Source: an uncultured Solimonas sp.
GTDB lineage: Bacteria > Pseudomonadota > Gammaproteobacteria > Nevskiales > Nevskiaceae
Direction: 5' to 3'
DNA length: 28,705 nt
Assembly: GCA_946478985.1 (NCBI GenBank)
Contig: CAMLDZ010000036.1
Location: forward strand, 1-28,705
Positions 1 through 10,798 of the stretch are shown here, in pieces. Position numbers and translations under genes: made by a program. Below the pieces are notes generated by a model that saw nothing but the letters and a program-made list of their open reading frames with translations, was not told the DNA's origin and did not search any database. Each line of letters opens with the position of its first letter. Within the stretch, counting starts at the first letter, position 1.

Positions 1-1707
<1,707 letters not shown>

Positions 1708-1775
1708 AGATGCGGATCAAGACCAGTCCGGCCAGCGCAGCCCGGACGTCATAAGAACGATAGAGACAAGGAACC

Positions 1776-3002
1776 ATGGCAATCGAAATCAGAGTCCCCA
1801 ACCTGCCGGAGTCGGTGTCTTCGGCCACCATCGCCGGCTGGCACGTCAAGGCCGGTGAGGCCGTCAAGCGCGAGCAGAACCTGCTCGACCTGGAAACCGA
1901 CAAGGTGATGCTGGAAGTGCCGGCCACCGCCGACGGCGTGCTCAAGGAACTGCGCGTCGAAGCGGGTGCGACGGTGCAGGCCGGCGACATCCTCGGCATC
2001 CTCGAAGAAGGTGGCGCTGCCGCAGCGGCGCCGGCGGCAGAAGCCAAGCCCGAGGCGGCAGCGGCCAAGGCCGCGGCACCGGCCACCGCGATGAGCTCGG
2101 CCGACGGCCAGAGCCCGGCAGTGCGCAAGCTGCTGTCGGAGCTCGGCCTGTCCGCCGAGCAGATCAGCGGCAGCGGCAAGGGTGGTCGCCTGACGGTCGA
2201 GGACGTCAAGGCGTTCTCCGAACAGAAGAAGGCAGCTCCTGCGCCGGCACCGGCCAAGGCCGAGGCGCCGAAAGCGCCGACGCCGGCACCGGCGCTGGGC
2301 GCCCGCGAGGAACAGCGCGTGCCGATGACGCGCATCCGCGCGCGCATTGCCGAGCGCCTGCTGGAGGCCAAGAACACCACGGCGATGCTGACGACCTTCA
2401 ACGAGGTCGACCTCAAGGCCGTCAACGAGCTGCGCGCCAAGTACAAGGGCGACTTCGAGAAGGCGCATGGCGTCAAGCTCGGCTTCATGAGCTTCTTCGT
2501 CCGCGCAGCCGTCGAGGCGCTGAAGAAGTATCCGGTGCTCAACGCCTCGGTCGACGGCAACGACATCGTCTACCACGGCTATTACGACATCGGTATCGCG
2601 GTGTCCTCGGAGCGCGGTCTGGTGGTACCGATCCTGCGTGATGCGGACCAGCTGTCGCTGGCCGGCATCGAGAAGGCCATCGGCGATTACGGCGTGCGCG
2701 CCAAGGCCAACAAGCTGACGATGGAAGACCTGTCGGGCGGCACGTTCTCGATCACCAACGGCGGCATCTTCGGTTCGATGATGTCGACGCCGATCCTCAA
2801 TCCTCCGCAGTCGGCGATTCTCGGCATGCATGGCATCACCGAGCGTCCGGTCGTGGTCAACGGCGAGATCGTGATCCGGCCGATGATGTATCTGGCCTTG
2901 TCGTACGACCATCGCATCATCGATGGCAAGGAAGCGGTGCTCGGCCTGCGCACGATCAAGGAGTGCCTGGAAGATCCGGCCAAGCTGCTGCTGCAGCTGT
3001 AA
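1776..3002 (+). CDS. sucB: Dihydrolipoyllysine-residue succinyltransferase, E2 of 2-oxoglutarate dehydrogenase
   Basis: This 408-residue protein is the E2 core of the 2-oxoglutarate dehydrogenase complex and transfers succinyl from its lipoyl-lysine to CoA. An N-terminal lipoyl domain (about residues 2-77) carries the motif [13 protein letters not shown], with K43 as the predicted lipoylated lysine. An Ala/Pro/Lys-rich hinge follows. The peripheral subunit-binding domain (about 105-140) contains [14 protein letters not shown] second Ala/Pro hinge leads to the acyltransferase domain (about 180-408), which ends with the catalytic motif DHRIIDG (H379, D383). Length and domain order are typical for the family. 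The ATG is preceded by AAGGA. An intrinsic terminator follows directly, so lpdA downstream is probably a separate or only partly read-through unit. Confidence 0.97.
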   Translation: MAIEIRVPNLPESVSSATIAGWHVKAGEAVKREQNLLDLETDKVMLEVPATADGVLKELRVEAGATVQAGDILGILEEGGAAAAAPAAEAKPEAAAAKAAAPATAMSSADGQSPAVRKLLSELGLSAEQISGSGKGGRLTVEDVKAFSEQKKAAPAPAPAKAEAPKAPTPAPALGAREEQRVPMTRIRARIAERLLEAKNTTAMLTTFNEVDLKAVNELRAKYKGDFEKAHGVKLGFMSFFVRAAVEALKKYPVLNASVDGNDIVYHGYYDIGIAVSSERGLVVPILRDADQLSLAGIEKAIGDYGVRAKANKLTMEDLSGGTFSITNGGIFGSMMSTPILNPPQSAILGMHGITERPVVVNGEIVIRPMMYLALSYDHRIIDGKEAVLGLRTIKECLEDPAKLLLQL

Positions 3003-3013
3003 GCCGTCTCGGC

Positions 3014-3038
3014 AAAGGCCCGCTTCGCGCGGGCCTTT
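3014..3038 (+). terminator. Intrinsic terminator after sucB
   Basis: A perfect 10-bp stem (AAAGGCCCGC at 3014-3023 and GCGGGCCTTT at 3029-3038) encloses a 5-nt loop, and the right arm runs into a T-rich stretch (TTTCTC). It starts 12 bases after the sucB stop. The A/T ends make it potentially bidirectional, but the only nearby transcription is on the plus strand. Confidence 0.9.
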
Positions 3039-3122
3039 CTCATTATGGGCGCCACCCGCATGGTCGCGCCCATCAGCATTTTTGCGGGGGCGCGGCGCAG
3101 CAAACACGCGATTCAAGCCACC

Positions 3123-3151
3123 CGCACAAAGCCGCCATCAGCGACTAGAAT
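3123..3151 (+). promoter_or_regulatory. Weak candidate sigma-70 promoter for lpdA
   Basis: TAGAAT at 3146-3151 matches five of six -10 bases and sits 23 bases before the lpdA start. The hexamer 17 bases upstream (CGCACA, 3123-3128) is a poor -35. A local promoter makes sense because a terminator separates lpdA from sucB, but the sequence match is modest. Confidence 0.3.
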
Positions 3152-3174
3152 GCGCGGCAAAACCAAGGAGCGAC

Positions 3175-4611
3175 ATGACGGACCAGTATGATGTGGTGGT
3201 GGTCGGCGGTGGCCCGGCCGGTTATCCCTGCGCGATTCGCGCCGCCCAGCTCGGCTTCAAGACCGCCTGTATCGACGGCTGGCTGAACAAGGACCAGACC
3301 CCTGCATTCGGCGGTACCTGTCTCAATGCCGGCTGCATTCCGTCCAAGGCCCTGCTCGAATCCTCGGAGCTGTGGCACCGCCTGCAGCATGAAGTGAACG
3401 CGCATGGCATCAGCGTTGGCGACGCCAAGCTCGATCTGGCCAAGATGCAGGCACGCAAGACGGCCGTGTCCAAGGGCCTCACCGGTGGCATCAAGCAGCT
3501 GTTCGCTGCCAACAAGGTCACCGGCCTGGAAGGCTTCGGCAAGCTGCTCGGCGACGGCAAGGTCGAGTTCACCTCGCACAAGGGCGAGAAGCAGACGCTG
3601 AGCGCCAAGCACATCGTCATCGCCACCGGCTCGGAGCCGGTGAACCTCAAGATCGCGCCGTTCGACGACGAGCGCATCGTCGATTCCTGGGGCGCCCTGG
3701 ACTTCACCGAAGTGCCGAAGACCCTGGGCATCATCGGCGCCGGTGTGATCGGCGTGGAACTGGGCAGCGTCTGGAGCCGCCTGGGCGCCAAGACCGTCAT
3801 TCTCGAAGCGCTGCCGAATTTCCTGCCGATGGTCGATGCGCAGGTTGCCAAGGAAGCGCTGCGCCAGTTCACCAAGCAGGGGCTCGACATCCGTCTCGGC
3901 GCCAAGGTGATCACCGCCAAGAACACTGGCAAGACCGTCGAACTCGAATACGAAGCGGGCGGCGAGAAGAAAAAGGAAAGCTTCGACAAGCTGATCGTCG
4001 CGGTCGGCCGCAAGCCCAATACCAACGGCCTCAACGCCAAGGAAGTGGGCGTGGCGATCGACGAGCGCGGCTTCGTCAAGATCGACGCGCACTACAAGAC
4101 CAATGTCGCGGGCGTCTATGCGATCGGCGATGTCACCGGCGGCGCGATGCTGGCGCACAAGGCGATCGAGGAAGGCGTGGCGCTGGCCGAGCAGCTCGCC
4201 GGGCACCACACGCAGGTCAACTACGATGCCGTGCCGAGCGTGATCTACACCGCGCCGGAAGTGGCGTGGACGGGCCTGTCGGAAGAGCAGGCCAAGGCCA
4301 AGGGCTACGAGGTCAAGATCGGCACCGGCCCGTTCGCCGCCAACGGTCGCGCCAAGGCCATGGAAGCTGCCAACGGCCTGATCAAGATCATCGCCGACGC
4401 CAAGACCGATCGCATCCTCGGCGTGCAGATGGTCGGCCCTTATGTGTCCGAACTGCTCGCCGAAGCGGTGCTGGGTCTGGAATTCGCCGCGACCTGCGAA
4501 GACATCGCGCTGACCATGCACGGCCACCCGACGCTGTCCGAGAACTTCCACGAGGCGGTCTTGTCCGTTGATGGACGTGCGATTCACGCCGTCAACAAGG
4601 TCAAGAAGTAA
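3175..4611 (+). CDS. lpdA: Dihydrolipoyl dehydrogenase (E3)
   Basis: This FAD- and NAD-dependent flavoenzyme (478 residues) re-oxidises the dihydrolipoyl groups of 2-oxoglutarate dehydrogenase and related complexes. The N-terminal FAD fold is shown by VVVVGGGPAG. The redox-active disulfide motif GGTCLNAGCIPSK gives C49 and C54. The NAD-binding fold appears as GIIGAGVIGVELGS. A second FAD contact is VYAIGDVTGG. The C-terminal catalytic pair is in HGHPTLSE (H451, E456). The ATG at 3175 was chosen because it has an AAGGAG ribosome site and gives the usual family length; the frame is open further upstream, but that would add 84 unrelated residues. It has no N-terminal lipoyl domain. It follows sucB beyond a terminator. 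Confidence 0.97.
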   Translation: MTDQYDVVVVGGGPAGYPCAIRAAQLGFKTACIDGWLNKDQTPAFGGTCLNAGCIPSKALLESSELWHRLQHEVNAHGISVGDAKLDLAKMQARKTAVSKGLTGGIKQLFAANKVTGLEGFGKLLGDGKVEFTSHKGEKQTLSAKHIVIATGSEPVNLKIAPFDDERIVDSWGALDFTEVPKTLGIIGAGVIGVELGSVWSRLGAKTVILEALPNFLPMVDAQVAKEALRQFTKQGLDIRLGAKVITAKNTGKTVELEYEAGGEKKKESFDKLIVAVGRKPNTNGLNAKEVGVAIDERGFVKIDAHYKTNVAGVYAIGDVTGGAMLAHKAIEEGVALAEQLAGHHTQVNYDAVPSVIYTAPEVAWTGLSEEQAKAKGYEVKIGTGPFAANGRAKAMEAANGLIKIIADAKTDRILGVQMVGPYVSELLAEAVLGLEFAATCEDIALTMHGHPTLSENFHEAVLSVDGRAIHAVNKVKK

Positions 4612-4629
4612 GAACTCGGGAGCAAGCGG

Positions 4630-5220
4630 ATGATCGATGCCATCAAGGCAGCAGCGCGGTGGAGTGCCGCCGCGCTGCTGCTGTCAGCGGGCGCAGCGCG
4701 TGCCGAGACGGTGGACTTCTCGTTGTCGGACGACTCGTTCCGCTTCGGCGTAGTCGGTCCGCTGTCGCGGATCATCAGCAATGTCCAGGGCCAGTATGAC
4801 CTCGGCTTCATCAAGCGCGAGCGCCATGGCGACGACACCTATGCCGGCCATGTCGGCGCGCTGGTCAGCGGCGACATGGGCCTGCAGGACATCAACGTCA
4901 CCGCCGGTGCCGGCTTGCGCGCCGTGTTCGTCGGCGGCGACGGCGACAACGGCGGTGCGCTGGCGCCGGGCGTGCAGGCCGAGGCGCGCTTGCCCGGCTT
5001 CGAGCGCGTCGGCATCCTCGGCTATGCCTACTACGCACCCAGCGTGGTCAGCTTCGACGACATCGACAGCTATCGCGATATCGGAGCCGCAATCAGCTAC
5101 CAGCTGGTGCGCAGTGCGGCGCTGTACGTGGGGTACCGCAACATCCGCATCGGGGTCGAGCACGGTCCGGATGTCACGCTCGATTCAGGTTTCTTCGGTG
5201 GCTTGAGCCTCACGTTCTGA
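4630..5220 (+). CDS. YfaZ-family outer-membrane protein
   Basis: A 196-residue predicted outer-membrane beta-barrel resembling the poorly characterised YfaZ family. It begins with a Sec signal peptide (about 1-25; hydrophobic core SAAALLLSAGAARA, likely cleavage after ARA). The rest has no long hydrophobic helix but shows alternating strands, such as YDLGFIKR, INVTAGAGLRAVF and AALYVGYRNIRIGV, and ends in phenylalanine (GGLSLTF), the usual barrel C-terminus. A glycine-rich middle contains GGDGDNGGALAPG, probably a loop. It starts 18 bases after lpdA, so it may be read with it, though no functional link to E3 is obvious. The family call rests on overall pattern, so moderate confidence; the outer-membrane location is better supported. 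Confidence 0.75.
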   Translation: MIDAIKAAARWSAAALLLSAGAARAETVDFSLSDDSFRFGVVGPLSRIISNVQGQYDLGFIKRERHGDDTYAGHVGALVSGDMGLQDINVTAGAGLRAVFVGGDGDNGGALAPGVQAEARLPGFERVGILGYAYYAPSVVSFDDIDSYRDIGAAISYQLVRSAALYVGYRNIRIGVEHGPDVTLDSGFFGGLSLTF

Positions 5221-5263
5221 GGCATCGTTTCATCACGGTTCTGCAGGTTTTTGACGGGGATAT

Positions 5264-5980
5264 ATGGGGCGAGGTCCTAGCATCGCGGCACGCAAAGGCG
5301 TCGAAGATGCCAAGCGGGGCAAGCTGTTCACCAAGTTCATCCGTGAGCTGACGGTCGCCGCGCGCGCCGGTGGCGGCGATCCGAAAACCAACTCGCGCTT
5401 GCGGCTGGTGCTCGACAAGGCCTTCGCCGCCAACATGTCCAAGGAAACCGCCGAGCGCGCCATCAAGCGCGGCACCGGCGAGGGCGGCGCGGACAACTTC
5501 GAGGAAGTCCGCTACGAGGGTTACGCGCCGGGCGGTGTCGCGGTCATCGTCGATTGCATGACCGACAACCCGACGCGCACCGTCGCCGACGTCCGCCATG
5601 CCTTCAGCAAGAACGGCGGCAATCTGGGCACGTCGGGCGCCGTCGCCTACATGTTCAACCGCGTCGGCCAGATCTTCTTCGAGACCGGCAATGCGCAACA
5701 GGACGAGGAGATTCTCGAAGTCGCGCTCGAGGCCGGCGCCGACGACGTGATCACCGAGCATGGTTACACCGAGGTCCTCAGCGCGCCCGAGTTGTTCGAG
5801 GCGGTCAAGCAGGCGCTGGAAGCCAAGGGCCTGAAGCCGCTGCAGGCGGACATCACGCTGCGTCCCGACACCACGGTCGCCGTCGCCGGCGAGCAGCGCG
5901 AGGCGGTGATCAAGCTGATCGACATCCTCGAAGACCTCGACGACGTCCAGAAGGTCTATTCGAACGCGGATCTCGGCTGA
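5264..5980 (+). CDS. yebC: YebC/PmpR-family regulatory / translation-associated protein
   Basis: A 238-residue YebC-family protein. Family members have been described as transcriptional regulators and, more recently, as factors that help ribosomes through proline-rich stretches; which role applies here cannot be read from sequence. The core signature [15 protein letters not shown] is present near the start, followed by [16 protein letters not shown] and [14 protein letters not shown]. The N-terminus is [12 protein letters not shown] instead of the commoner MAGHSKWANIKHRK; from memory this variant also occurs in Xanthomonas-type YebC proteins. The gene lies 14 bases before ruvC, the common gammaproteobacterial order, and probably opens the ruv operon. 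Confidence 0.93.
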   Translation: MGRGPSIAARKGVEDAKRGKLFTKFIRELTVAARAGGGDPKTNSRLRLVLDKAFAANMSKETAERAIKRGTGEGGADNFEEVRYEGYAPGGVAVIVDCMTDNPTRTVADVRHAFSKNGGNLGTSGAVAYMFNRVGQIFFETGNAQQDEEILEVALEAGADDVITEHGYTEVLSAPELFEAVKQALEAKGLKPLQADITLRPDTTVAVAGEQREAVIKLIDILEDLDDVQKVYSNADLG

Positions 5981-5994
5981 GCGCCGGTGCCGCG

Positions 5995-6513
5995 ATGACC
6001 CGCATCGTCGGTATCGATCCGGGTTCGCGACATACCGGGTACGGCATCATCGAGGCCGAGCGTGGCCGCGCGCGCTTGCTCGCTGCCGGCCGCATCAGTA
6101 CCGCCACCGGCACGGTGCCGCAGCGCCTGCTGCAGATCCATCAGGAACTCAGCGCGCTGATCGCCGAATTCCGGCCCGACGAGGCCGCCGTCGAGGAAGT
6201 GTTCGTCAACAAGAACGTGCACACCGCGCTGGTACTCGGCCAGGCGCGCGGTGTTGCGCTGTGCGCGCTGGCGCAGGCCGGCGTGGCCATCTCCGAGTAC
6301 GCGGCGTCGCAGGTCAAGCAGGCCCTGACCGGCTCCGGTCGTGCGGACAAGCTGCAGGTGCAACACATGGTGAAGATTCTGCTGAACACGCAGGGCAGCC
6401 TGCCCCTCGATGCCTCGGACGCCCTGGCGGCGGCGCTGGCGCATGCCCAGGTGCGGCAGACGCGCGCGGCGCTTGGCGTGGTGTCGACGGCACGCAGCTG
6501 GAGGCGGCTGTGA
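5995..6513 (+). CDS. ruvC: Holliday junction endonuclease RuvC
   Basis: RuvC resolves four-way recombination junctions by paired nicks, working with the RuvAB branch-migration motor. The protein has 172 residues, the family length. The four metal-binding acidic residues can be assigned at the conserved spacing: D8 (in GIDPGSRHTGYG), E67 (in VEEVF), and D139 and D142 (in LDASDALAAALAH). The ATG at 5995 follows the yebC stop by 14 bases. The stop codon overlaps the GTG start of ruvA, indicating translational coupling. Confidence 0.97.
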   Translation: MTRIVGIDPGSRHTGYGIIEAERGRARLLAAGRISTATGTVPQRLLQIHQELSALIAEFRPDEAAVEEVFVNKNVHTALVLGQARGVALCALAQAGVAISEYAASQVKQALTGSGRADKLQVQHMVKILLNTQGSLPLDASDALAAALAHAQVRQTRAALGVVSTARSWRRL

Positions 6514-7100
6514 TCGGCCGCCTGCACGGCAAGCTGGTGCTCAAGCAGCCGCCGCAGCTGGTGATCGATGTCAGCGGCCTGGGTTATGAAGTCGAGGCGC
6601 CGATGTCGACGTTCTACAAGCTGCCGGCGGTCGGCGAGACGGTGACGCTGCACACGCACCTGACGATCCGCGAAGACGCACATCTGCTGTTCGGGTTCGC
6701 CACGCCGGTGGAGAAGCGGCTGTTCCGCGAGCTGATCAAGATCTCCGGTGTCGGCCCCAAGCTCGCGCTCACGGTGCTGTCCGGTGTCAGCGTCGAGGAG
6801 TTCTGGAACACGGTGCGCGCCGGTGACGTGGCGCGGCTGACCAAGCTGCCGGGTGTCGGCCGCAAGACGGCGGAGCGGCTGGTGGTCGAAATGCGCGACA
6901 AGGCCGGTGACATCGGCGAGCTCGGCGCGGCAGCGCCGAGCTTGAGCAGCGACGGCTCCGCGCTTGGCGATGCCAAGGGTGCGCTGGCGGCGCTCGGCTA
7001 CAAGCCGGCGGAAATCCAGCGTTTCACGGAGGCCGTGTATAAAGACGGCATGAGCACCGAGCAGATCATTCAGGAAGCGCTGAAGCGCGCAGTACGATGA
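6510..7100 (+). CDS. ruvA: Holliday junction DNA helicase subunit RuvA
   Basis: RuvA binds Holliday junctions and loads the RuvB motor. The 196-residue protein starts at a GTG (6510) overlapping the ruvC TGA, giving the standard MIGRLHGKL beginning. The N-terminal OB-fold (about 1-62) is followed by two helix-hairpin-helix motifs, [15 protein letters not shown] and [17 protein letters not shown] variable linker ([13 protein letters not shown]) leads to the C-terminal RuvB-interacting helical domain ([14 protein letters not shown]). Length and order are typical. The next gene, ruvB, begins 16 bases after the stop. Confidence 0.97.
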   Translation: MIGRLHGKLVLKQPPQLVIDVSGLGYEVEAPMSTFYKLPAVGETVTLHTHLTIREDAHLLFGFATPVEKRLFRELIKISGVGPKLALTVLSGVSVEEFWNTVRAGDVARLTKLPGVGRKTAERLVVEMRDKAGDIGELGAAAPSLSSDGSALGDAKGALAALGYKPAEIQRFTEAVYKDGMSTEQIIQEALKRAVR

Positions 7101-7116
7101 GTGCGGAGGCGAACCG

Positions 7117-8141
<1,025 letters not shown>

Positions 8142-8145
<4 letters not shown>

Positions 8146-8579
8146 GCGCCAGCCCGAGCTTCGATTTCGGCGTCCGCGTGTACTACGAAGATACCGACGC
8201 CAGCGGTGTCGTCTATCACGCCCGCTACCTGCATTTCTTCGAGCGCGCCCGCACCGAGTGGCTGCGTGCCCTGGGGATGGGGCAGGAGAGCCTGATGCGC
8301 GAGCTGGACGTCGCCTTCACCGTGGCCAACCTTTCAATCGATTTCCGCGTGCCGGCGCGCCTCGACGATCAGCTGGACGTGCGCACGACGATCCCCGTGC
8401 TGCGCCGTGCCAGCCTGGTGTTCGAGCAGCAGCTGTATCGCCGCGGCGAGTCGCTGTTGCTGGCGCGCGCTTCGGTGCGTGTCGGCTGTGTCGATACCCG
8501 GGCCTTTCACCCGGTGCCTCTGCCGGATGCATTGCAGGCGGCGATCGACCGCTGGCGCAGCGGCGCCGAGAAAATCTAA
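8142..8579 (+). CDS. ybgC: Tol-Pal-associated acyl-CoA thioesterase YbgC
   Basis: A hot-dog-fold thioesterase of the 4-hydroxybenzoyl-CoA thioesterase type, 145 residues. The family hydrolyses short-chain acyl-CoAs or acyl-ACP and is almost always the first gene of the tol-pal cluster, as here. The signature [15 protein letters not shown] contains the predicted catalytic aspartate (D19) and H26. [11 protein letters not shown] continues the family pattern. The ATG overlaps the ruvB stop by four bases (ATGA). A gap of 76 bases to tolQ contains a GC hairpin (8581-8597). Confidence 0.95.
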
Positions 8580-8580
8580 T

Positions 8581-8597
8581 GCCGCCGCGCTGGCGGC
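8581..8597 (+). other. Small GC hairpin between ybgC and tolQ
   Basis: GCCGCC (8581-8586) and GGCGGC (8592-8597) pair around a 5-nt loop directly after the ybgC stop. There is no T-run, so it is not a clear terminator. It could be a processing or attenuation element within the operon. Confidence 0.35.
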
Positions 8598-8655
8598 CTG
8601 TGATAAGGTTTCGCGGTTATTTGCCCGGAGCCCTTTGCCAGGTCCTTTGCCCTCC

Positions 8656-9336
8656 ATGAATGCAAACCTTTCCCTGACTCATCTCATCCTGCAAGCCAGC
8701 GTGCTGGCGCAGATCGTGCTCCTTCTGCTGGTGGCCGCCTCGGTGGTCTCGTGGGCCGTCATCTTCACCAAGCGCGCGCTGCTGGCACGCATCGAGAAGG
8801 AAGCGGTCGGTTTCGAAGAGCGCTTCTGGAGTGGGGGCAACCTTTCGGATCTGCACGAGACGACGCGCCGCGCCGGCGATCAGCATGGCGTGCCGGCGAT
8901 CTTCCTTTCCGGTTACGAGGAGTTCGTCCGCCAGCAGACGGCCGGCCGTGCCGATATCGGTGACGTGCTCGCCGCCGTGCAGCGGCAGATGCGCGTCACG
9001 CAGACGCGCGAGGTCGAGAAGCTCGAGAACGGCCTGTCGCTGCTCGCGACGATTGCCTCGGTCAGCCCCTATGTCGGTCTGTTCGGCACGGTCTGGGGCA
9101 TCATGACGGCGTTCATCTCGATCGGTAATCAGAATCAGGCTTCGCTGGCCACCGTCGCACCCGGTATCGCCGAGGCGCTGATTGCCACCGCGATGGGTCT
9201 GTTCGCCGCCATCCCTGCGGTGGTCGCCTACAACTTCTTCACGCGCGGCGTCGAGCGTCTGGATACGCGTTTCCAGGTCTTCGCCGAGGAAATGATCGGC
9301 ATCATCGAGCGTGGCCTGCGCTCCGGGAAAGCCTGA
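8656..9336 (+). CDS. tolQ: Tol-Pal motor subunit TolQ
   Basis: TolQ is the inner-membrane proton-channel subunit that, with TolR, energises TolA during outer-membrane constriction at division. The 226-residue protein has three predicted membrane segments: around 16-36 (IVLLLLVAASVVSWAVIF), around 130-155 (containing SPYVGLFGTVWGIM) and around 170-192 (containing GLFAAIPAVVAYNFF). The MotA/ExbB-type signature GLFGTVWGIMTAF is clear. The start follows a CCTTTGCC-rich leader with no strong Shine-Dalgarno. The stop TGA overlaps the tolR ATG by one base. Confidence 0.96.
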   Translation: MNANLSLTHLILQASVLAQIVLLLLVAASVVSWAVIFTKRALLARIEKEAVGFEERFWSGGNLSDLHETTRRAGDQHGVPAIFLSGYEEFVRQQTAGRADIGDVLAAVQRQMRVTQTREVEKLENGLSLLATIASVSPYVGLFGTVWGIMTAFISIGNQNQASLATVAPGIAEALIATAMGLFAAIPAVVAYNFFTRGVERLDTRFQVFAEEMIGIIERGLRSGKA

Positions 9337-9788
9337 TGGGCGCGCAGCTCCAGGGCGGTCGCGGGGGCAAGAAGCGGCGCATGAACGCCGAGATCAACGT
9401 CGTGCCGTACATCGACGTGATGCTCGTGCTGCTGATCATCTTCATGATCACGGCGCCGCTGCTGACGCAGGGCATCGAGGTCGAGCTGCCGGAGGCCGAT
9501 GCGCAGTCGATGACCTCGCAGCAGGAAGAAGTGACTTTCGTGGTCACCCCGGCCGGCGAATACAAGGTTGCCGTCGGCGACGATGCCGGCGACGTTCTGG
9601 ATGACGCGGCGCTGGAGGCGAAGATCTCGCAGCTGATGGCGGAAAAACCGGACCGCATGATCCTCGTGCAGGGCGACTCCAAGGTCGCCTACGAGCGGAT
9701 CGCTCGCGGCATGGCGATCCTTCGGCGGGCCGGCGCGACCAAGATCGGGTTTGTCACCGCCCCGGACGAGGCTGCCCGCAGTCGCTAA
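9336..9788 (+). CDS. tolR: Tol-Pal motor subunit TolR
   Basis: TolR (150 residues) has a single N-terminal membrane segment and a periplasmic domain and partners TolQ in the proton channel. A basic cytoplasmic tail (GGKKRRMN) precedes INVVPYIDVMLVLLIIFMI, in which D27 is the conserved channel aspartate. The periplasmic ExbD/TolR domain includes VELPEADAQ and LVQGDSKVAYERI. Start and stop overlap the neighbouring tolQ and tolA by one base each, so translation is tightly coupled. Confidence 0.96.
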   Translation: MGAQLQGGRGGKKRRMNAEINVVPYIDVMLVLLIIFMITAPLLTQGIEVELPEADAQSMTSQQEEVTFVVTPAGEYKVAVGDDAGDVLDDAALEAKISQLMAEKPDRMILVQGDSKVAYERIARGMAILRRAGATKIGFVTAPDEAARSR

Positions 9789-10741
9789 TGATCGAGCGCC
9801 GACATCTGATAGCAGCCGCCGCGCTGCATGTCATCCTGTTTGCCCTGCTGTTCGTCAGCGCGCTGTTCTCGCGAAAAATCATCGCGCCTCCGCCCATCGA
9901 GGCGGTGCTGATCTCCAGTGAGGCGCTGCAGTCGCGCGCCGAGAAAATCGCCAAACCCACCGAGCCCAAGCAGGCTGAACCGCAGCCCGAGCCGGAACCG
10001 GAGCCACCCAAGCCGCCGGAACCCACGCCGCCGCCGCCCAAGCCGCCGGAACCGACGCCGGAGCAGCTGGAGAAACAGCGCCAGCAGGCGGAGGAGCAGA
10101 AGCGCAAGAAGGAAGCCGAGCAGGAGCAGAAGAAGGCCGAAGCGGCTGAGCGCAAGCGCAAGCAGGAAGAGCTGAAGGCGGAAGCCGAGCGCAAGCGGCA
10201 GGAAGATCTGCAGAAGAAGAAAGAAGCCGAGCAGAAGAAGCAGGAAGAGCTGCAGAAAAAGCGCGAAGCCGAAGAGCAGAAAAAGCTCGAAGAGCAGAAG
10301 CGCAAAGATGCCGAAGCCGAGATGAAGCGGAAGGTCGAGGCTGAGCGCAAGGAACAGGAGCGGCTCAAGCGCGAAGCCGAACTGGCCGAGCAGCGTCGTC
10401 GCCAGGCCGAGCTCGATGCCGCGCTGGCGGCCGAGCTGCAGGGGCGCATCCGTGCGGCCCAGGCCGACTGGGGTGCGGTGCTGGCAGCGCGCATCCGCAA
10501 GTTCTGGGTCCGCCCCCCCGGTTCGCCGGATGATTTCCGTTGCGTGGTGCAAATGCAGCTGGCCACCAACGGCGAGGTACTGTCGGCGCGGGTCGTCAGC
10601 AGCTGCGGCAGCGCGGCGCTGGATCGCTCGGTCGAGTCGGCGGTCATCAAGGCCAGCCCCATGCCCTTGCCACCTGATCCGAAGGCCTTCGTGCCCGATA
10701 TCAAGATCAACTTCTGTCCGAATCCGGCAGCCTGTCAGTAA
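9788..10741 (+). CDS. tolA: Tol-Pal cell-envelope protein TolA
   Basis: TolA links the TolQR motor to TolB/Pal across the periplasm. The 317-residue protein has an N-terminal membrane anchor (about 6-27, AAALHVILFALLFVSALF), a Pro/Glu linker (about 55-95, with PPPPKPPEPT), then a long Lys/Glu/Gln/Ala-rich helical domain (about 95-225) of KKEAEQ- and KRKAEA-type repeats. The C-terminal TolA domain (about 228-317) contains RIRKFWVRPPGSPDDFRC. The C-terminal domain has four cysteines, a possible source of periplasmic disulfides. The lysine-rich helix makes the DNA locally purine-rich on the plus strand (about 10060-10400); this is coding, not a separate repeat. Confidence 0.95.
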   Translation: MIERRHLIAAAALHVILFALLFVSALFSRKIIAPPPIEAVLISSEALQSRAEKIAKPTEPKQAEPQPEPEPEPPKPPEPTPPPPKPPEPTPEQLEKQRQQAEEQKRKKEAEQEQKKAEAAERKRKQEELKAEAERKRQEDLQKKKEAEQKKQEELQKKREAEEQKKLEEQKRKDAEAEMKRKVEAERKEQERLKREAELAEQRRRQAELDAALAAELQGRIRAAQADWGAVLAARIRKFWVRPPGSPDDFRCVVQMQLATNGEVLSARVVSSCGSAALDRSVESAVIKASPMPLPPDPKAFVPDIKINFCPNPAACQ

Positions 10742-10798
10742 CGGCCCTTGCGGCTGTTCAGTCTAGGCTCATACCTCACCACCAAGCTTGGCCCGATC

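Noticed and set aside
1749..4587. Long minus-strand open frames opposite sucB and lpdA (1749-3116 and 3145-4587)
   Set aside because: They are antisense shadows of GC-rich coding sequence, with arginine/histidine-rich or low-complexity translations and no family motifs, whereas the plus-strand frames are unmistakable sucB and lpdA.
10060..10400. Purine-rich repetitive DNA inside tolA considered as a separate repeat element
   Set aside because: It encodes the Lys/Glu/Gln/Ala helix normal for TolA and needs no other explanation.
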